Position numbers and translations under genes: made by a program
The notes under the pieces: model-generated
Database searches by the model: none
What the model was told of the DNA's origin: nothing
The model's input: only the letters and a program-made list of their open reading frames with translations
Shown: positions 1 through 9,704 of the stretch, one piece after another
How the letters are laid out: each line of letters starts with the position of its first letter
How positions within the stretch are numbered: the stretch's first letter is position 1
Origin: JAFGTP01 sp964498725
Lineage (GTDB): Bacteria > Fidelibacterota > UBA2242 > JAFGTP01
Direction of reading: 5' to 3'
Assembly (NCBI GenBank): GCA_964498725.1
Contig: CAZCHS010000002.1
Location: forward strand, 1-64,000
DNA: 64,000 bases

Positions 1-2
1 TT

Positions 3-719
3 AAAGAGACAATAAATACAAAAATACAAAAATATATTCATGAATTTATGCAGTATGGCGGATATCCACGGGTTGTTTTATCTGATTCAAATGAAGAAAA
101 AAGATTTGTTTTGGAAAACATATATGACACTTATTTGTTGAGAGAAATAAAAGAAATTATGCAATTAAGTAAAGATGATCAGCTGATAAAACTACTTAAA
201 GCCCTTGCATTGCAGATAGGAAATATGCTACAATACAATGAGTTGGCACAAATTTCTGGCTTTAATTTTAATACATTAAAAAAGTATATGTATATCCTGG
301 AACAAACCTTTATTTGTAAAAGATGTTTAACTTTTTATACAAATAAACGGCTTGAAATAGTAAAAGTACCAAAGATATATTTTCTGGATCATGGTTTTAG
401 AAATCAATGTGCCGGCGATTTTTTGATTAATGAACAGCAAGTTGGCGCATTTTATGAAAATCTTGTCTATTCAGAAAATCTAAAAAAGGGAATTGAACTT
501 AAATATTGGCGTACCACATCACAGGCAGAAGTCGATTTCATCAAGGATGAAAGAATTCCTATTGAAATTAAAAAAAGGCCAAAAGTCACCCGTGCTTTCC
601 AAAGTTTTATTAAAAAATACCAGCCGGAAGAAGGATATGTGATTTCTGAAATAGAAAAAGAGAGCATAATAAAAAATGGGTGTAAAATACATTTTTTGCC
701 TTTTGGGAAGTTCATATAA
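3..719 (+). CDS. AAA-family ATPase with DUF4143 C-terminal domain (5' truncated)
   Basis: The reading frame is open from the first bases of the window, so the N-terminal ATPase half lies outside it; about 238 residues remain. The visible part begins just before the YGGYPRVV motif typical of the AAA_14/DUF4143 family (stand-alone P-loop ATPases often linked to toxin-antitoxin-like or defence functions, mostly uncharacterised). A winged-helix-like middle region follows. The C-terminal half carries an E...D...EIK pattern (AEVDFIKDERIPIEIKKRPK), resembling the PD-(D/E)XK-like fold of DUF4143. It ends 16 bases before convergent mutM with no obvious terminator between. The substrate is unknown. The family call is firm; any specific role would be a guess. 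Confidence 0.82.
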   Translation, partial: KETINTKIQKYIHEFMQYGGYPRVVLSDSNEEKRFVLENIYDTYLLREIKEIMQLSKDDQLIKLLKALALQIGNMLQYNELAQISGFNFNTLKKYMYILEQTFICKRCLTFYTNKRLEIVKVPKIYFLDHGFRNQCAGDFLINEQQVGAFYENLVYSENLKKGIELKYWRTTSQAEVDFIKDERIPIEIKKRPKVTRAFQSFIKKYQPEEGYVISEIEKESIIKNGCKIHFLPFGKFI

Positions 720-735
720 TTCAATGGAGAGAAAT

Positions 736-1572
736 TTACCTTTTTCTCATCCGCTGACAATTGGAGCAATAATGTGTCCCCCGTTGAGCAACAATAATTT
801 TTTTAATTGCTCGCTGACATTTCGGGCAGGGGAGGCCGGTTCTGGCAAATACCTGCAGCGAGTATTGATTGCTGCCGCTGGCGCTGTCTGAGGAGACATA
901 ATTGGTCTGTCCATCGCCAAGTGACGTACCTTTATTCTGAATACCCTTCCTTAACACATTTTGGATAGCGAAAAAGAGTTTTTTCTGTTTCTGCCGTGAG
1001 ATTGTTGATGCCGGCTGCTCCGGATGAATGCCGGCTTCAAAAAGCGCTTCATCGGTGTAGATATTCCCCAGTCCGGCTACAATATTCTGGTCCAGCAGAA
1101 CCGCTTTGATCTTACGCTGTGTAGCCTGAAGTTTCTTAGAAAAATTTTTGAATTTAAAATCTTCCCCCAAGGGTTCTGGGCCTAATTTGCCCAGTTTTTC
1201 TTGAGGATTTTGCGTTAAATAAAATCGTCCGAATTTTCGCGTATCATTATAAAACAACCGTTTGCCATTATCCAGCGAAATGATCAGGTGATCATGTTTG
1301 GTTTCCGTGGCATTTTTACCGGCGATGATCAGTTTACCCGTCATGCGCAGGTGCAGGATCAGAACCCAATTGCCGGATAAATGAAAGACAATATATTTCC
1401 CCCGTCGCGTGATGGTGTTAATCTTTTTACCAATGACAAGTTTACTGAATTCAGCCGGTTTATGGGTTGCCAGGACTTTTGGAAAATTTATGCGGACATC
1501 AGTAATTTTTTTGTTCTGTACCACTGGCAGTAAACTTTTGACAATTGTTTCAACTTCGGGGAGTTCAGGCAT
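736..1572 (-). CDS. mutM: Formamidopyrimidine-DNA glycosylase (Fpg/MutM)
   Basis: This bifunctional base-excision-repair enzyme removes oxidised purines such as 8-oxoguanine and cleaves the abasic site by beta,delta-elimination. The protein starts PELPEVETI, giving the catalytic N-terminal proline and following glutamate once Met is removed. For this reason I place the start at the second of two adjacent ATG codons (1572), because a start at 1575 would bury the catalytic proline. The LRMTGKL segment holds the conserved lysine. The C-terminus has the CPKCQ...CSNCQ zinc finger and the QRGTHYC context of the family. The length of 278 residues is normal. It is convergent with the gene at 3-719 and divergent from the peptidase at 1765. 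Confidence 0.96.
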   Translation of the reverse strand: MPELPEVETIVKSLLPVVQNKKITDVRINFPKVLATHKPAEFSKLVIGKKINTITRRGKYIVFHLSGNWVLILHLRMTGKLIIAGKNATETKHDHLIISLDNGKRLFYNDTRKFGRFYLTQNPQEKLGKLGPEPLGEDFKFKNFSKKLQATQRKIKAVLLDQNIVAGLGNIYTDEALFEAGIHPEQPASTISRQKQKKLFFAIQNVLRKGIQNKGTSLGDGQTNYVSSDSASGSNQYSLQVFARTGLPCPKCQRAIKKIIVAQRGTHYCSNCQRMRKR

Positions 1573-1764
1573 CATTTCACCATTTTTATTATTTTTAAAA
1601 TCATAATCAGCTTAATCGAAGACAAAATATAGCCAGCCCAATGTTCTATTTCCAGAAAAGTTTCAATTAATCGGCGATTGGTAGTGTTTTATTCAAAACC
1701 TTTTTTAAATTAGATCTATATAAATTAAAAGGGCAAGAAATTTTTATAATTTAAAGGAAACATT

Positions 1765-3183
1765 GTGAAAATATTTAAAATCACTAAAATCTCATTCGTC
1801 ATTATCCTATTGTGGTCATCACTGGTTTTCGCTCAACAGCAGGAATGTTTTTTACTCATGGTTGGAAAAGAGGCTTCCGCAACCGGGCAGGTGCTTTTGG
1901 CGCATAATAATGATTTGTCGGGCGATGAAGCCTCGATGGTTGTTCGCGTACCGGCAGGGCAAGGGATTGATTATTTACCTGATGACCAGTTTGATTTTGG
2001 TTCCCGCTATGAGATGTTAATTCTTCAAACCAATATCGGCTTCAAGGAAGGTGACGCGGTGGGAATTAATGAGAGGGGAGTGGCTGTTGCCGGTGGCTTA
2101 TCCATGAAAAAAGACCGCAATAGTCAGATAAAAGAAACCGATCCCCTGATTAAATCCGGTTTAGGCGGTGGCGTGCGCTATTTTGCTTTGCAGCATGCAA
2201 AGACGGCTCGTGAATGTATAAACATTATAGGCCAGTGCTATGAACACTATGGTGTCAGCTATCTCAGCGGTTTCGGCATTGCTGATACCAATGAAATCTG
2301 GTATCTGGAAACCGGTGGCGGAAAATCCTGGGCAGCAGTTAGAATTCCTGACGATCACTATTTTGTGGGCGCCAATAGTTACCGGATCGGTGAAATAGAT
2401 TTATCTGATACGGCCAATGTTATCTGTTCCGATAACCTTAAAAACATTGCGAAAAATGGGCGGTTCAATTTCCAGCGCTCCTTTGGTGGCGGCTTTAGAG
2501 AAAAATCCGGCAATAATCATTATAACACCAGGCGGATTTGGCGGGGTATTCATCTGCTGAATCCGGAAAAGGATATTTTTTCCGGGGATGAATATTTTCC
2601 GCTATCATGCAATCCGAAAGAAAAAATCACATTAGAGCAGACCTTCGACCTGTTAAGAGATTACTATTCCGGAACAGAATTTAGCATCTATAAAAATGGA
2701 GAATTGAATGATGAAGAAAGAGCCATTGCCAGCTGGCGATGTGTACATACCGATGTGATTACACTGACACCGGGAAAGCCTGTTGATTATGGCGCTGTTT
2801 TGTGGACCGGCCTGAGTACACCTTTCACGGCCATTTATGTTCCCTTTTATTATGGCATAGAATCGGTTCCAGAAGCCTACAGTTTTGCCCCAACATCCTA
2901 TGATAAACAATCAGCTTTTTGGCTATTTAAACACCTGGGGGATTTGTGTCGACCGGATTACCCGCAGAAAATGAAGTCCTGGATAAAAAAGCGCGAACAA
3001 TTTGAACAAATGATAATTGAGGAGCATTGCGGAATCCTGAACAATATGAAAAGCCTTGATCCATTAGAGGGTAGAGAATATTTAACAGGCAGAACTCAGA
3101 AATTTTCAAATACTGCTTTGAGAATGACAAAAGAAATGATTGATTCACTTGAAATGGAGCGGGATAAACCCCGGAGTGGGTGA
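1765..3183 (+). CDS. Secreted C69-family dipeptidase (PepD-like)
   Basis: The predicted protein is 472 residues. It has a hydrophobic signal peptide (about 1-23) followed closely by Cys28, in the context CFLLMVGKEAS that matches the catalytic-cysteine region of peptidase family C69 (Ntn-hydrolase fold). The family hydrolyses dipeptides and some amides. A downstream NND motif (LLAHNNDLSGDE) corresponds to the conserved Asn/Asp region after the nucleophile. The start is GTG, with AAAGGA about 6-11 bases upstream. The signal peptide suggests a periplasmic or surface peptidase for peptide nutrition. It is a single gene, convergent with the histidine kinase downstream. The exact substrate cannot be read from the sequence. 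Confidence 0.87.
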   Translation: MKIFKITKISFVIILLWSSLVFAQQQECFLLMVGKEASATGQVLLAHNNDLSGDEASMVVRVPAGQGIDYLPDDQFDFGSRYEMLILQTNIGFKEGDAVGINERGVAVAGGLSMKKDRNSQIKETDPLIKSGLGGGVRYFALQHAKTARECINIIGQCYEHYGVSYLSGFGIADTNEIWYLETGGGKSWAAVRIPDDHYFVGANSYRIGEIDLSDTANVICSDNLKNIAKNGRFNFQRSFGGGFREKSGNNHYNTRRIWRGIHLLNPEKDIFSGDEYFPLSCNPKEKITLEQTFDLLRDYYSGTEFSIYKNGELNDEERAIASWRCVHTDVITLTPGKPVDYGAVLWTGLSTPFTAIYVPFYYGIESVPEAYSFAPTSYDKQSAFWLFKHLGDLCRPDYPQKMKSWIKKREQFEQMIIEEHCGILNNMKSLDPLEGREYLTGRTQKFSNTALRMTKEMIDSLEMERDKPRSG

Positions 3184-3203
3184 AGTGGCCCGTTTTGGAA
3201 CAA

Positions 3204-5105
3204 TTACTTTGATAGTTTACTCTTTACCTTTTCCATCAATTGCTCACGGGAAAAGGGTTTTTGGATGAAATTTCCACGGCTGATGTGCTTTTTATTGTCC
3301 AGGATCGAATCGGTATAACCGGAAATCAGAATATATTTGAGGTACTGATTTATTTTCAAAAAAGTTTCAATAATCTTTTCGCCGCTAACGCCCGGCAGCA
3401 TGACATCACTGATAACCAGATCAATATTAAAATATAATTTTTCAAAAATCGGCGCGGCTTCGTGATAATCTTTTGCTTCCAGGGTATCGTAGCCGAAATA
3501 GTTCAGGGTCTTTCTGACGTATTTTTTTACTTCTTGATTGTCTTCAATGATCAGAATCAGGCCCTTTCCATAAAAGTCCTCTTCCGATTCATCAATGTTT
3601 TCTAATTCCAATTTAGCGGGAGATTCGACTAATGGGAAAGTAATCCGGAATTCCGTCCCAATACCTTTTTCACTGGTGACATAGATGTTTCCTTTACTTT
3701 GCACGATAATACCGAAAACTGTGGACAGTCCCAGTCCGGTGCCCTTACCCATTTCTTTTGTGGTGTAAAAAGGATCAAAAATATGATCGATGGTCTCCCG
3801 GTCCATACCGGCACCTGAATCCCGGACTGATATCATGGCATAGTCGGCGGGAGTATCCTTTGGAAAGTTTGAAGCGTTTTTATCATTAATAGTAATTTTT
3901 GAAACTTCGATAGTAATTGTACCACCATCCTGAATAGCATCTTTCGCGTTGAGAACAAGGTTTAATAAGACTTGCTCTATCTGCCGGGAGTCAATATTAA
4001 TGTTAATGGGATCATCTGAATATTTAAAAGTAATTGCATTATCATTTTTAACTACACTACTGAGCATTTTTTCAAAATTTTTGATCAGGATATTGGAATC
4101 GATAATAGCCGGATGCAAGAGTTGTTTCCGGCTAAAAGCCAGTAGTTGGGTGGTCAGATCAGCGGCCTTTTTTCCGGCTTCCAGAATTTGCTCAACCGGT
4201 TCATAAAGCGGATGATCCGGGTTGGTGGTATACATAATAATATCAGCATAGCCATTGATAACTGTCAGAAGATTGTTGAAATCATGAGCGACACCACCGG
4301 CTAATTGCCCGATAGCCTCCATTTTTTGGGATTGTATCAGTTGATTCTGCAATTTCTTTTGCTCTTTCCTCAACTGATGGCTATGAGCGAGTTCCTCTTG
4401 CAGTTGTTGATTGGTTAATTCCAATTGTTTGGTTCTCAGGGTAACTTTTTTCTCTAAATTTTTATTAAGTTCAGAAACCTTATCTTTTTCTTTTTGCAGC
4501 AGAATTGATTGTAAAAAGTCATTGCGCATGGTGGATTCGATGATATAAGCGGCAGTGAGGGAGAGAAAATTAGCGGATATAAAAAAGAAATTATTGTTGA
4601 TAATGTAAAGGAGAGGAGTGTTATTGTAAATTGCTGATGCCTGGTAGATCAGTATGATCAGAATACTCAGCGCCAGAGACCAAATAAACCGCAGACCGCT
4701 AAAGGTAAAGGCAAAAATAATGACGATAATTTCACCGGCATAATAGAGATATGTAACCGGAGGATGGGCAATGATGATCATAATGATAATGACCACGGCA
4801 CAGACAAAATTTGTCACAAATAAGGCCGGTTGACTGATTTTTTTGTAGATTTTTTGAAAACTCAAAGCCAGTGTAAAAAGGGCGGCTGGCATGACAATGA
4901 AAAATCGCATTCCTAAGAAGAGATGGCTTTTTTCCGGAATCATCAAAACATCAAGAAAACTGAATAACAAGTAAAGAATTGTACCGAGTACCAGGGCAAC
5001 CCGTTGCTGATATATTTTCCGCTCCAGATAATAGTCCAGAAATTTCTGTTCAAGGTGTTTTTTGTTACCTTGAAATTTCAGCGTTATGGGATTTAAATAA
5101 TTCAT
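3204..5105 (-). CDS. Membrane hybrid histidine kinase with C-terminal receiver
   Basis: This 633-residue signalling protein has about six hydrophobic segments in residues 35-190, a coiled coil (about 200-260), a HisKA domain with the phospho-acceptor His274 (GGVAHDFNN), a HATPase_c domain with N and G boxes (NLVLNAKDAI, GKGTGLGLS), and a C-terminal receiver with Asp567 (DVMLPGVSG). The membrane part is a multi-helix sensor of unrecognised family, without a large periplasmic loop. It starts 36 bases after the stop of the upstream PEP-synthase-like gene on the same strand, so the two are likely co-transcribed. No DNA-binding partner lies next to it. It probably relays phosphate between its own domains or to a separate regulator. 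Confidence 0.93.
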   Translation of the reverse strand: MNYLNPITLKFQGNKKHLEQKFLDYYLERKIYQQRVALVLGTILYLLFSFLDVLMIPEKSHLFLGMRFFIVMPAALFTLALSFQKIYKKISQPALFVTNFVCAVVIIIMIIIAHPPVTYLYYAGEIIVIIFAFTFSGLRFIWSLALSILIILIYQASAIYNNTPLLYIINNNFFFISANFLSLTAAYIIESTMRNDFLQSILLQKEKDKVSELNKNLEKKVTLRTKQLELTNQQLQEELAHSHQLRKEQKKLQNQLIQSQKMEAIGQLAGGVAHDFNNLLTVINGYADIIMYTTNPDHPLYEPVEQILEAGKKAADLTTQLLAFSRKQLLHPAIIDSNILIKNFEKMLSSVVKNDNAITFKYSDDPININIDSRQIEQVLLNLVLNAKDAIQDGGTITIEVSKITINDKNASNFPKDTPADYAMISVRDSGAGMDRETIDHIFDPFYTTKEMGKGTGLGLSTVFGIIVQSKGNIYVTSEKGIGTEFRITFPLVESPAKLELENIDESEEDFYGKGLILIIEDNQEVKKYVRKTLNYFGYDTLEAKDYHEAAPIFEKLYFNIDLVISDVMLPGVSGEKIIETFLKINQYLKYILISGYTDSILDNKKHISRGNFIQKPFSREQLMEKVKSKLSK

Positions 5106-5141
5106 TTTAATTTAATAGTGAAGGGGCGCTTTCAATTTTTG

Positions 5142-8102
5142 CTATTTGTAAATAATGGCGTTACCATGTTTCCCGTCCATTTTCACAACCGCCGGTCGTT
5201 TAAGTTTTACATGACGAAAAAAATGACCATCCTCAATAACTTCCTGCCGGCAGAGCCATTTCCAGTCTAGATGGCAATCATCACTATTGACCGGAATCGA
5301 TAAATACCCCAATTCCATAGCGACGACATTATGAAAAAAATGTGTGCCCTGTGAAGGATCAATGTCAAAGTCTTTTATACCCGCTTCGATGATCACCTTT
5401 GCAAAAGATATATCCACAAATTTTACTGGAATGCCTAAAAACCGGTCCTGCGATCCCCAGCGGCCGGGCCCGATAAGTATGTATTTTTGTCCCTGCTCTT
5501 TCATTTGTTTGTTAATTTTGGAAATTTCATTCCCCATTTGTTCAGTCTTGGTTTTATCAAAAGTTTCCGGCTTCACAAAAATGACATCCGTAAGATTGTC
5601 AATAACGCCGTTTCCCATACTGTGGCAGGAGGATAGAAATAATTCTTCTTTCGGAATATCCTGTGGAATTTCCACATCTTCCGAACGAATTGTCAGGGGC
5701 CTGACCTGGAGAATATAAAAGGTCGGTTTGTTATACTCATTGTTCCTGTTCAGGTCAACGGCAAATTCGATTTCGGCGGGCATTCCCAGCGCGGTCTGGG
5801 CAATGTCCAGAATATTTTCCATGATCTTGGCAAAAGGGATGTAATCATATTTGATAATATTGTCAAAATTAATAACCAGTGCCCCTTTGCGTTTTGTGCC
5901 GGGATACAGCCGGCTGTTCTGATAATCCCAGGTTGAGGCAACGTGATTTATGGATTCATGTTTTTTGGCTTCATAAATACTGAGTTTTTCCAGTGTGGAA
6001 TCTTCGCCGTCAATCAGGTCAATATTATTTTTTTCCAGGTTCAGGGCGTAAAAGGATTGCTGTGAATTTTTTAACTGGGCTTCAGGGAGGAGAAATTCCT
6101 TCTTAGGGTATTTGGGACTAAATCTGAAAATCCGGCCGCCTTCCACAACCCCTTTTCCCATGCCCACTGCCAGTGACACTATCCCATCTTTGTTTTTCAT
6201 ATCGGCAATGGGATAAAAATTATAGGATTGCGCCACCCCGGAAAAGGTGGGATAGAAATATTTTTCGTTAAATTGATTACCCACAATTTGCTGAATGATA
6301 ACTGCCATTTTTTCTTCATCCAACTGATGGGCCATATTTTCAATATATTCTCTTGTTTTGGAATTAAAAACAGAAGCGAAGACCAGTTTGATGGCATCGG
6401 TTAATTGTTTCATACGAAATTTTTTTTCGGAATGGTTGTTGGGCAGCATAAAGGTTCTGTATATTCCGGCAAAAGGTTCGGCATAGGAGTCTTCCAGAAG
6501 TCCCGAACTTCGAACAGCGAGGGGATACCGTGCATTGTCCAGAATGATGTCCAACCGGTGCATCAGTTTATCTGTTAAGCGGCAGTTGATAAAAAATTCG
6601 TCAACTTCACGATCAGTTTTATCATAAAGGTCTTCCTCGACAATATTATTAATCTCAATAAATTTATCAAATTCATTAGTACCGATAATAGCGGTATTGG
6701 GCAGAAAAACATTAACTTCCGGGTATTTTTCATCAAAATCCATGGCTACCAGCAGGGAATTCAAAAATGCCAGGCCTCTGCCTTTTCCGCCGAGTGATCC
6801 ACTGCAGAGGCGGGTTACTTCATTGGGGGCTAAATTAATATAATCGTAAAAATTGATGATCTTACCCCGGCCGTGAATTTTTTGAATATCAAGGATCGTT
6901 GATATCAAGTAGGCTCTTAACTCTTCAATAGAGGCAAAATCTTTATAGGTTAAGGGTTTTAACTTTCTGGCAATTTTGATTTCTCCCCGGGCCATTAACC
7001 AGGCGGAAAAATGATTGGCTTCACTGTGAAACAGAATGGATTCGTTGGGGATCTGGTGGAGTTTCTCTTTAAATTCACCGAGGGTTTTTGCGCGGGTTAA
7101 TTCTGTCTGGTCAGCTTTGCGAAAAATAAATTCACCAAAGCCCATGTGATTCAAGATGAAATTCTGCAATCGTCGCAGGAGCCGGGAAGAATATTTATAA
7201 AGAAAGAGTGATTCTATTTCATCAGCATTTTTTTTATTGGAACGATCGGAAGAAAGAAGGACGGTGGGAATATCAAAAACACTTTCTTTGACGGCTGAAA
7301 TCAGTTTAACGCCGGCATGCATATCCATTTCATCGTTAAAAGGATAACTGGTATCGGAGATCACACCAATGACGTATTCCTGGTATTGATTGAAAAATTC
7401 CATTGCGTCTTCCAGGTTGTGTACCAGAATTAATTTTGGGCGGGCGCGCATTCGTAGCCGTTTATTATTTTCAGCCACATCACTTTCAATCAGATACTGG
7501 GTCTGTTTCATGATCTCCTGGTAAAGTAACGGCAGAAACATTGAATAATATTTAATGGAGTCTTCAACAATCAGGACTACGCGAACCAGGCCGTTTTGCG
7601 TATCCGATTCACAGTTAATTTTATCTTCCAGGGATTTGATGATGGCCAGGAATAGTTTTGAATCGCCATTCCATAGAAAAATATCGTCGAAGAATTTTGT
7701 ATCATCTTTATTTTTCAGATATTTAGTATCGGAAAGCATACTGAGTAAAAGCACTACCGGCAGATTGGGATCCTGTTGCTTGATGGTTTCAGCCAGGGTA
7801 AAAGGGGAGGTTTTACCGATGTGCATCATGGTAATGACCATATCAAATTTTTCATGCTCCAGCAACCTGAGAGCTTCCGTACCCGTTGGTACGCTGGTTA
7901 TTTTGGGTACCATGGAAAGATTTAATTCCCGGTATTCGCCAAAAATTTGCTGCGATAACTGGCCGTCTTGCTCAAACGTGTAGGCATCGTAAAAGGATGA
8001 GACCAGCAGAATACTTTCGATGCGGTCGGTCATCAGGTTGTGATAGCATTCATCACCGAATTTAAATTTATTGTAGTAGTAGATTAGTTCGTGCGCGTCC
8101 AT
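5142..8102 (-). CDS. PEP-synthase/PPDK-like ATP-grasp protein with two N-terminal receiver-like domains
   Basis: This 986-residue protein lacks the phospho-histidine swivel and PEP-binding domains of real PEP synthase. Residues about 28-165 form a degenerate receiver-like domain, with no Asp at the usual acceptor position (MVITMMHIG). Residues about 173-320 form a second one that keeps an acidic pair (LIVED, 180-181), a candidate acceptor Asp250 (GVISD) and Lys303. The PPDK_N nucleotide-binding part follows: GSLGGKGRG (435-443), AVRSSGLLEDS with Arg531, and ILQVRPLT near residue 790. The C-terminal about 190 residues are conserved-looking but unassigned (GPGRWGSQDRFLG). Similar proteins occur in Bacteroidetes, usually annotated as PEP/pyruvate-binding proteins. 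AAGGAA precedes the ATG. It shares an operon with the hybrid kinase. Confidence 0.85.
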   Translation of the reverse strand: MDAHELIYYYNKFKFGDECYHNLMTDRIESILLVSSFYDAYTFEQDGQLSQQIFGEYRELNLSMVPKITSVPTGTEALRLLEHEKFDMVITMMHIGKTSPFTLAETIKQQDPNLPVVLLLSMLSDTKYLKNKDDTKFFDDIFLWNGDSKLFLAIIKSLEDKINCESDTQNGLVRVVLIVEDSIKYYSMFLPLLYQEIMKQTQYLIESDVAENNKRLRMRARPKLILVHNLEDAMEFFNQYQEYVIGVISDTSYPFNDEMDMHAGVKLISAVKESVFDIPTVLLSSDRSNKKNADEIESLFLYKYSSRLLRRLQNFILNHMGFGEFIFRKADQTELTRAKTLGEFKEKLHQIPNESILFHSEANHFSAWLMARGEIKIARKLKPLTYKDFASIEELRAYLISTILDIQKIHGRGKIINFYDYINLAPNEVTRLCSGSLGGKGRGLAFLNSLLVAMDFDEKYPEVNVFLPNTAIIGTNEFDKFIEINNIVEEDLYDKTDREVDEFFINCRLTDKLMHRLDIILDNARYPLAVRSSGLLEDSYAEPFAGIYRTFMLPNNHSEKKFRMKQLTDAIKLVFASVFNSKTREYIENMAHQLDEEKMAVIIQQIVGNQFNEKYFYPTFSGVAQSYNFYPIADMKNKDGIVSLAVGMGKGVVEGGRIFRFSPKYPKKEFLLPEAQLKNSQQSFYALNLEKNNIDLIDGEDSTLEKLSIYEAKKHESINHVASTWDYQNSRLYPGTKRKGALVINFDNIIKYDYIPFAKIMENILDIAQTALGMPAEIEFAVDLNRNNEYNKPTFYILQVRPLTIRSEDVEIPQDIPKEELFLSSCHSMGNGVIDNLTDVIFVKPETFDKTKTEQMGNEISKINKQMKEQGQKYILIGPGRWGSQDRFLGIPVKFVDISFAKVIIEAGIKDFDIDPSQGTHFFHNVVAMELGYLSIPVNSDDCHLDWKWLCRQEVIEDGHFFRHVKLKRPAVVKMDGKHGNAIIYK

Positions 8103-8258
8103 AGAATTCCTTGCATTTTTAAGTATTTAAGTTGACTAATTTCTTGATTAATTTTGAAAAAGCCAAAAAAATATACAGATATTTAGTCGTTTTTTGGTAA
8201 TTTATAGTCTGTTTTTTAGATTTTAAGGGTAATTTTAAATACTAACCAAAGAGAGAAA

Positions 8259-9698
8259 ATGAATACTGAAACCAGAAATAAATTAATCGAAATGTTCGTA
8301 AGATGGTCCGGAGAAAAAGCCCTTGAGGTACAGAAACTACCCCGTTCCGGCTCTTACCGTGAATACATAAGAATATACGGCAAAACCAAAAGCGCCATTG
8401 GTACATTTAATGAAGATTACCAGGAAAACCAGGCTTTTTTATATTACAGTGAGCAATTTTGTGCGAAGAATTTAAATGTTCCCCGCATCTACCACAGCGA
8501 CCTTGTGAATAATATTTATTTGCAGGAGGATCTTGGGGATATAACGCTATATCAATATTTGTCGGAAATTTACCAGGGAGAAGAATTTCCGGATCAACTT
8601 AAAAGGACCTATAAAAAAGTCATTAAGAATCTGCCTAAATTCCAGGTTGCCGGCAGCGAGAATCTGGATTTTTCTTATGCCTATCCCCGTCACAGTTTTG
8701 ACAAGCAGTCCATGATGTGGGACTTAAATTATTTTAAATATTATTTTCTTAAGCTGGCCAAGATTGGCTTTAACGAGCAGGAACTGGAAAAGGATTTTCA
8801 TACCTTTACCGATTATTTGTTGCAGACTGATTGCCATTATTTTTTATACCGGGATTTTCAATCCCGAAATATTATGCTGAAGCATGATGATGTCTATTTT
8901 ATCGATTACCAGGGGGGAAGAGAGGGCGCGCTGCAATATGACCTGGCCTCGCTGCTTTACGACTCCAAGGCTAATATTCCTGAGCATGTGCGGTGGGAAC
9001 TGTTGGAGTATTACCTGAATGAACTGGAACAGTATATTCCGGTAAACAGGGAAGAGTTTTTGGAATATTTTCAGGGATATGTGCTGATTCGAATCATGCA
9101 GGCCATGGGGGCATATGGTTTTCGTGGATTTTATGAAAAGAAGCGTCACTTCTTAAAATCAATTCCCTATGCTTTACAAAATCTGGAGTATTTACTGGAA
9201 AATTACCGAATGCCCCTGGAACTCCCCAGTCTTTTAAATGCCCTGAAAAAGATAACAAAATCACAGTTGTTACGAAATATTGTTAAAGAACAAAATGATC
9301 TCACGGTCACAATTAAAAGTTTTTCTTATAAAAAAGGACTTCCCGTTGATACATCGGGGAATGGCGGGGGATTTATTTTTGATTGTCGCTGCCTCAGTAA
9401 CCCCGGGCGGTATGCAGAATTCAGCCGGTCTACAGGCAGAGACCAGGATGTGATTGAGTTTTTTCGTACCAAAGATGACGTTAAAAAATTTATAAAAAAG
9501 ACAAATGGGATTGTAGATATGGCGGTGAATAATTACCTGGAACGGAATTTTACCCATTTGATGGTTAGTTTCGGTTGTACCGGCGGCCAGCACCGGTCTG
9601 TCTATTGCGCCGAAAATCTCGCCCGTCATTTGAAAGAAAAATATAGTCTGGCTGTTGATGTCAGCCATATGGAAAGCCATCTGTTTGAAACGGAGTGA
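8259..9698 (+). CDS. APH-family sugar kinase fused to RapZ C-terminal domain (AmgK-like)
   Basis: The protein has 479 residues. Residues 1-340 are an aminoglycoside-phosphotransferase/choline-kinase-like kinase with the catalytic loop YRDFQSRN (Asp199) and the metal-binding FIDYQGG (Asp216). Residues about 348-479 match the C-terminal domain of RapZ, including GCTGGQHRSV (439-448). In E. coli that domain binds glucosamine-6-phosphate. The adjacent nucleotidyltransferase (6-base gap) mirrors the AmgK-MurU pair, in which an anomeric kinase makes MurNAc/GlcNAc-1-phosphate and MurU makes the UDP sugar. From this I infer a cell-wall-sugar kinase with a built-in metabolite-sensing domain. The substrate is not proven by sequence. 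The start has an AAAGAGAGAAA upstream. Confidence 0.88.
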   Translation: MNTETRNKLIEMFVRWSGEKALEVQKLPRSGSYREYIRIYGKTKSAIGTFNEDYQENQAFLYYSEQFCAKNLNVPRIYHSDLVNNIYLQEDLGDITLYQYLSEIYQGEEFPDQLKRTYKKVIKNLPKFQVAGSENLDFSYAYPRHSFDKQSMMWDLNYFKYYFLKLAKIGFNEQELEKDFHTFTDYLLQTDCHYFLYRDFQSRNIMLKHDDVYFIDYQGGREGALQYDLASLLYDSKANIPEHVRWELLEYYLNELEQYIPVNREEFLEYFQGYVLIRIMQAMGAYGFRGFYEKKRHFLKSIPYALQNLEYLLENYRMPLELPSLLNALKKITKSQLLRNIVKEQNDLTVTIKSFSYKKGLPVDTSGNGGGFIFDCRCLSNPGRYAEFSRSTGRDQDVIEFFRTKDDVKKFIKKTNGIVDMAVNNYLERNFTHLMVSFGCTGGQHRSVYCAENLARHLKEKYSLAVDVSHMESHLFETE

Positions 9699-9704
9699 TC
9701 AATT

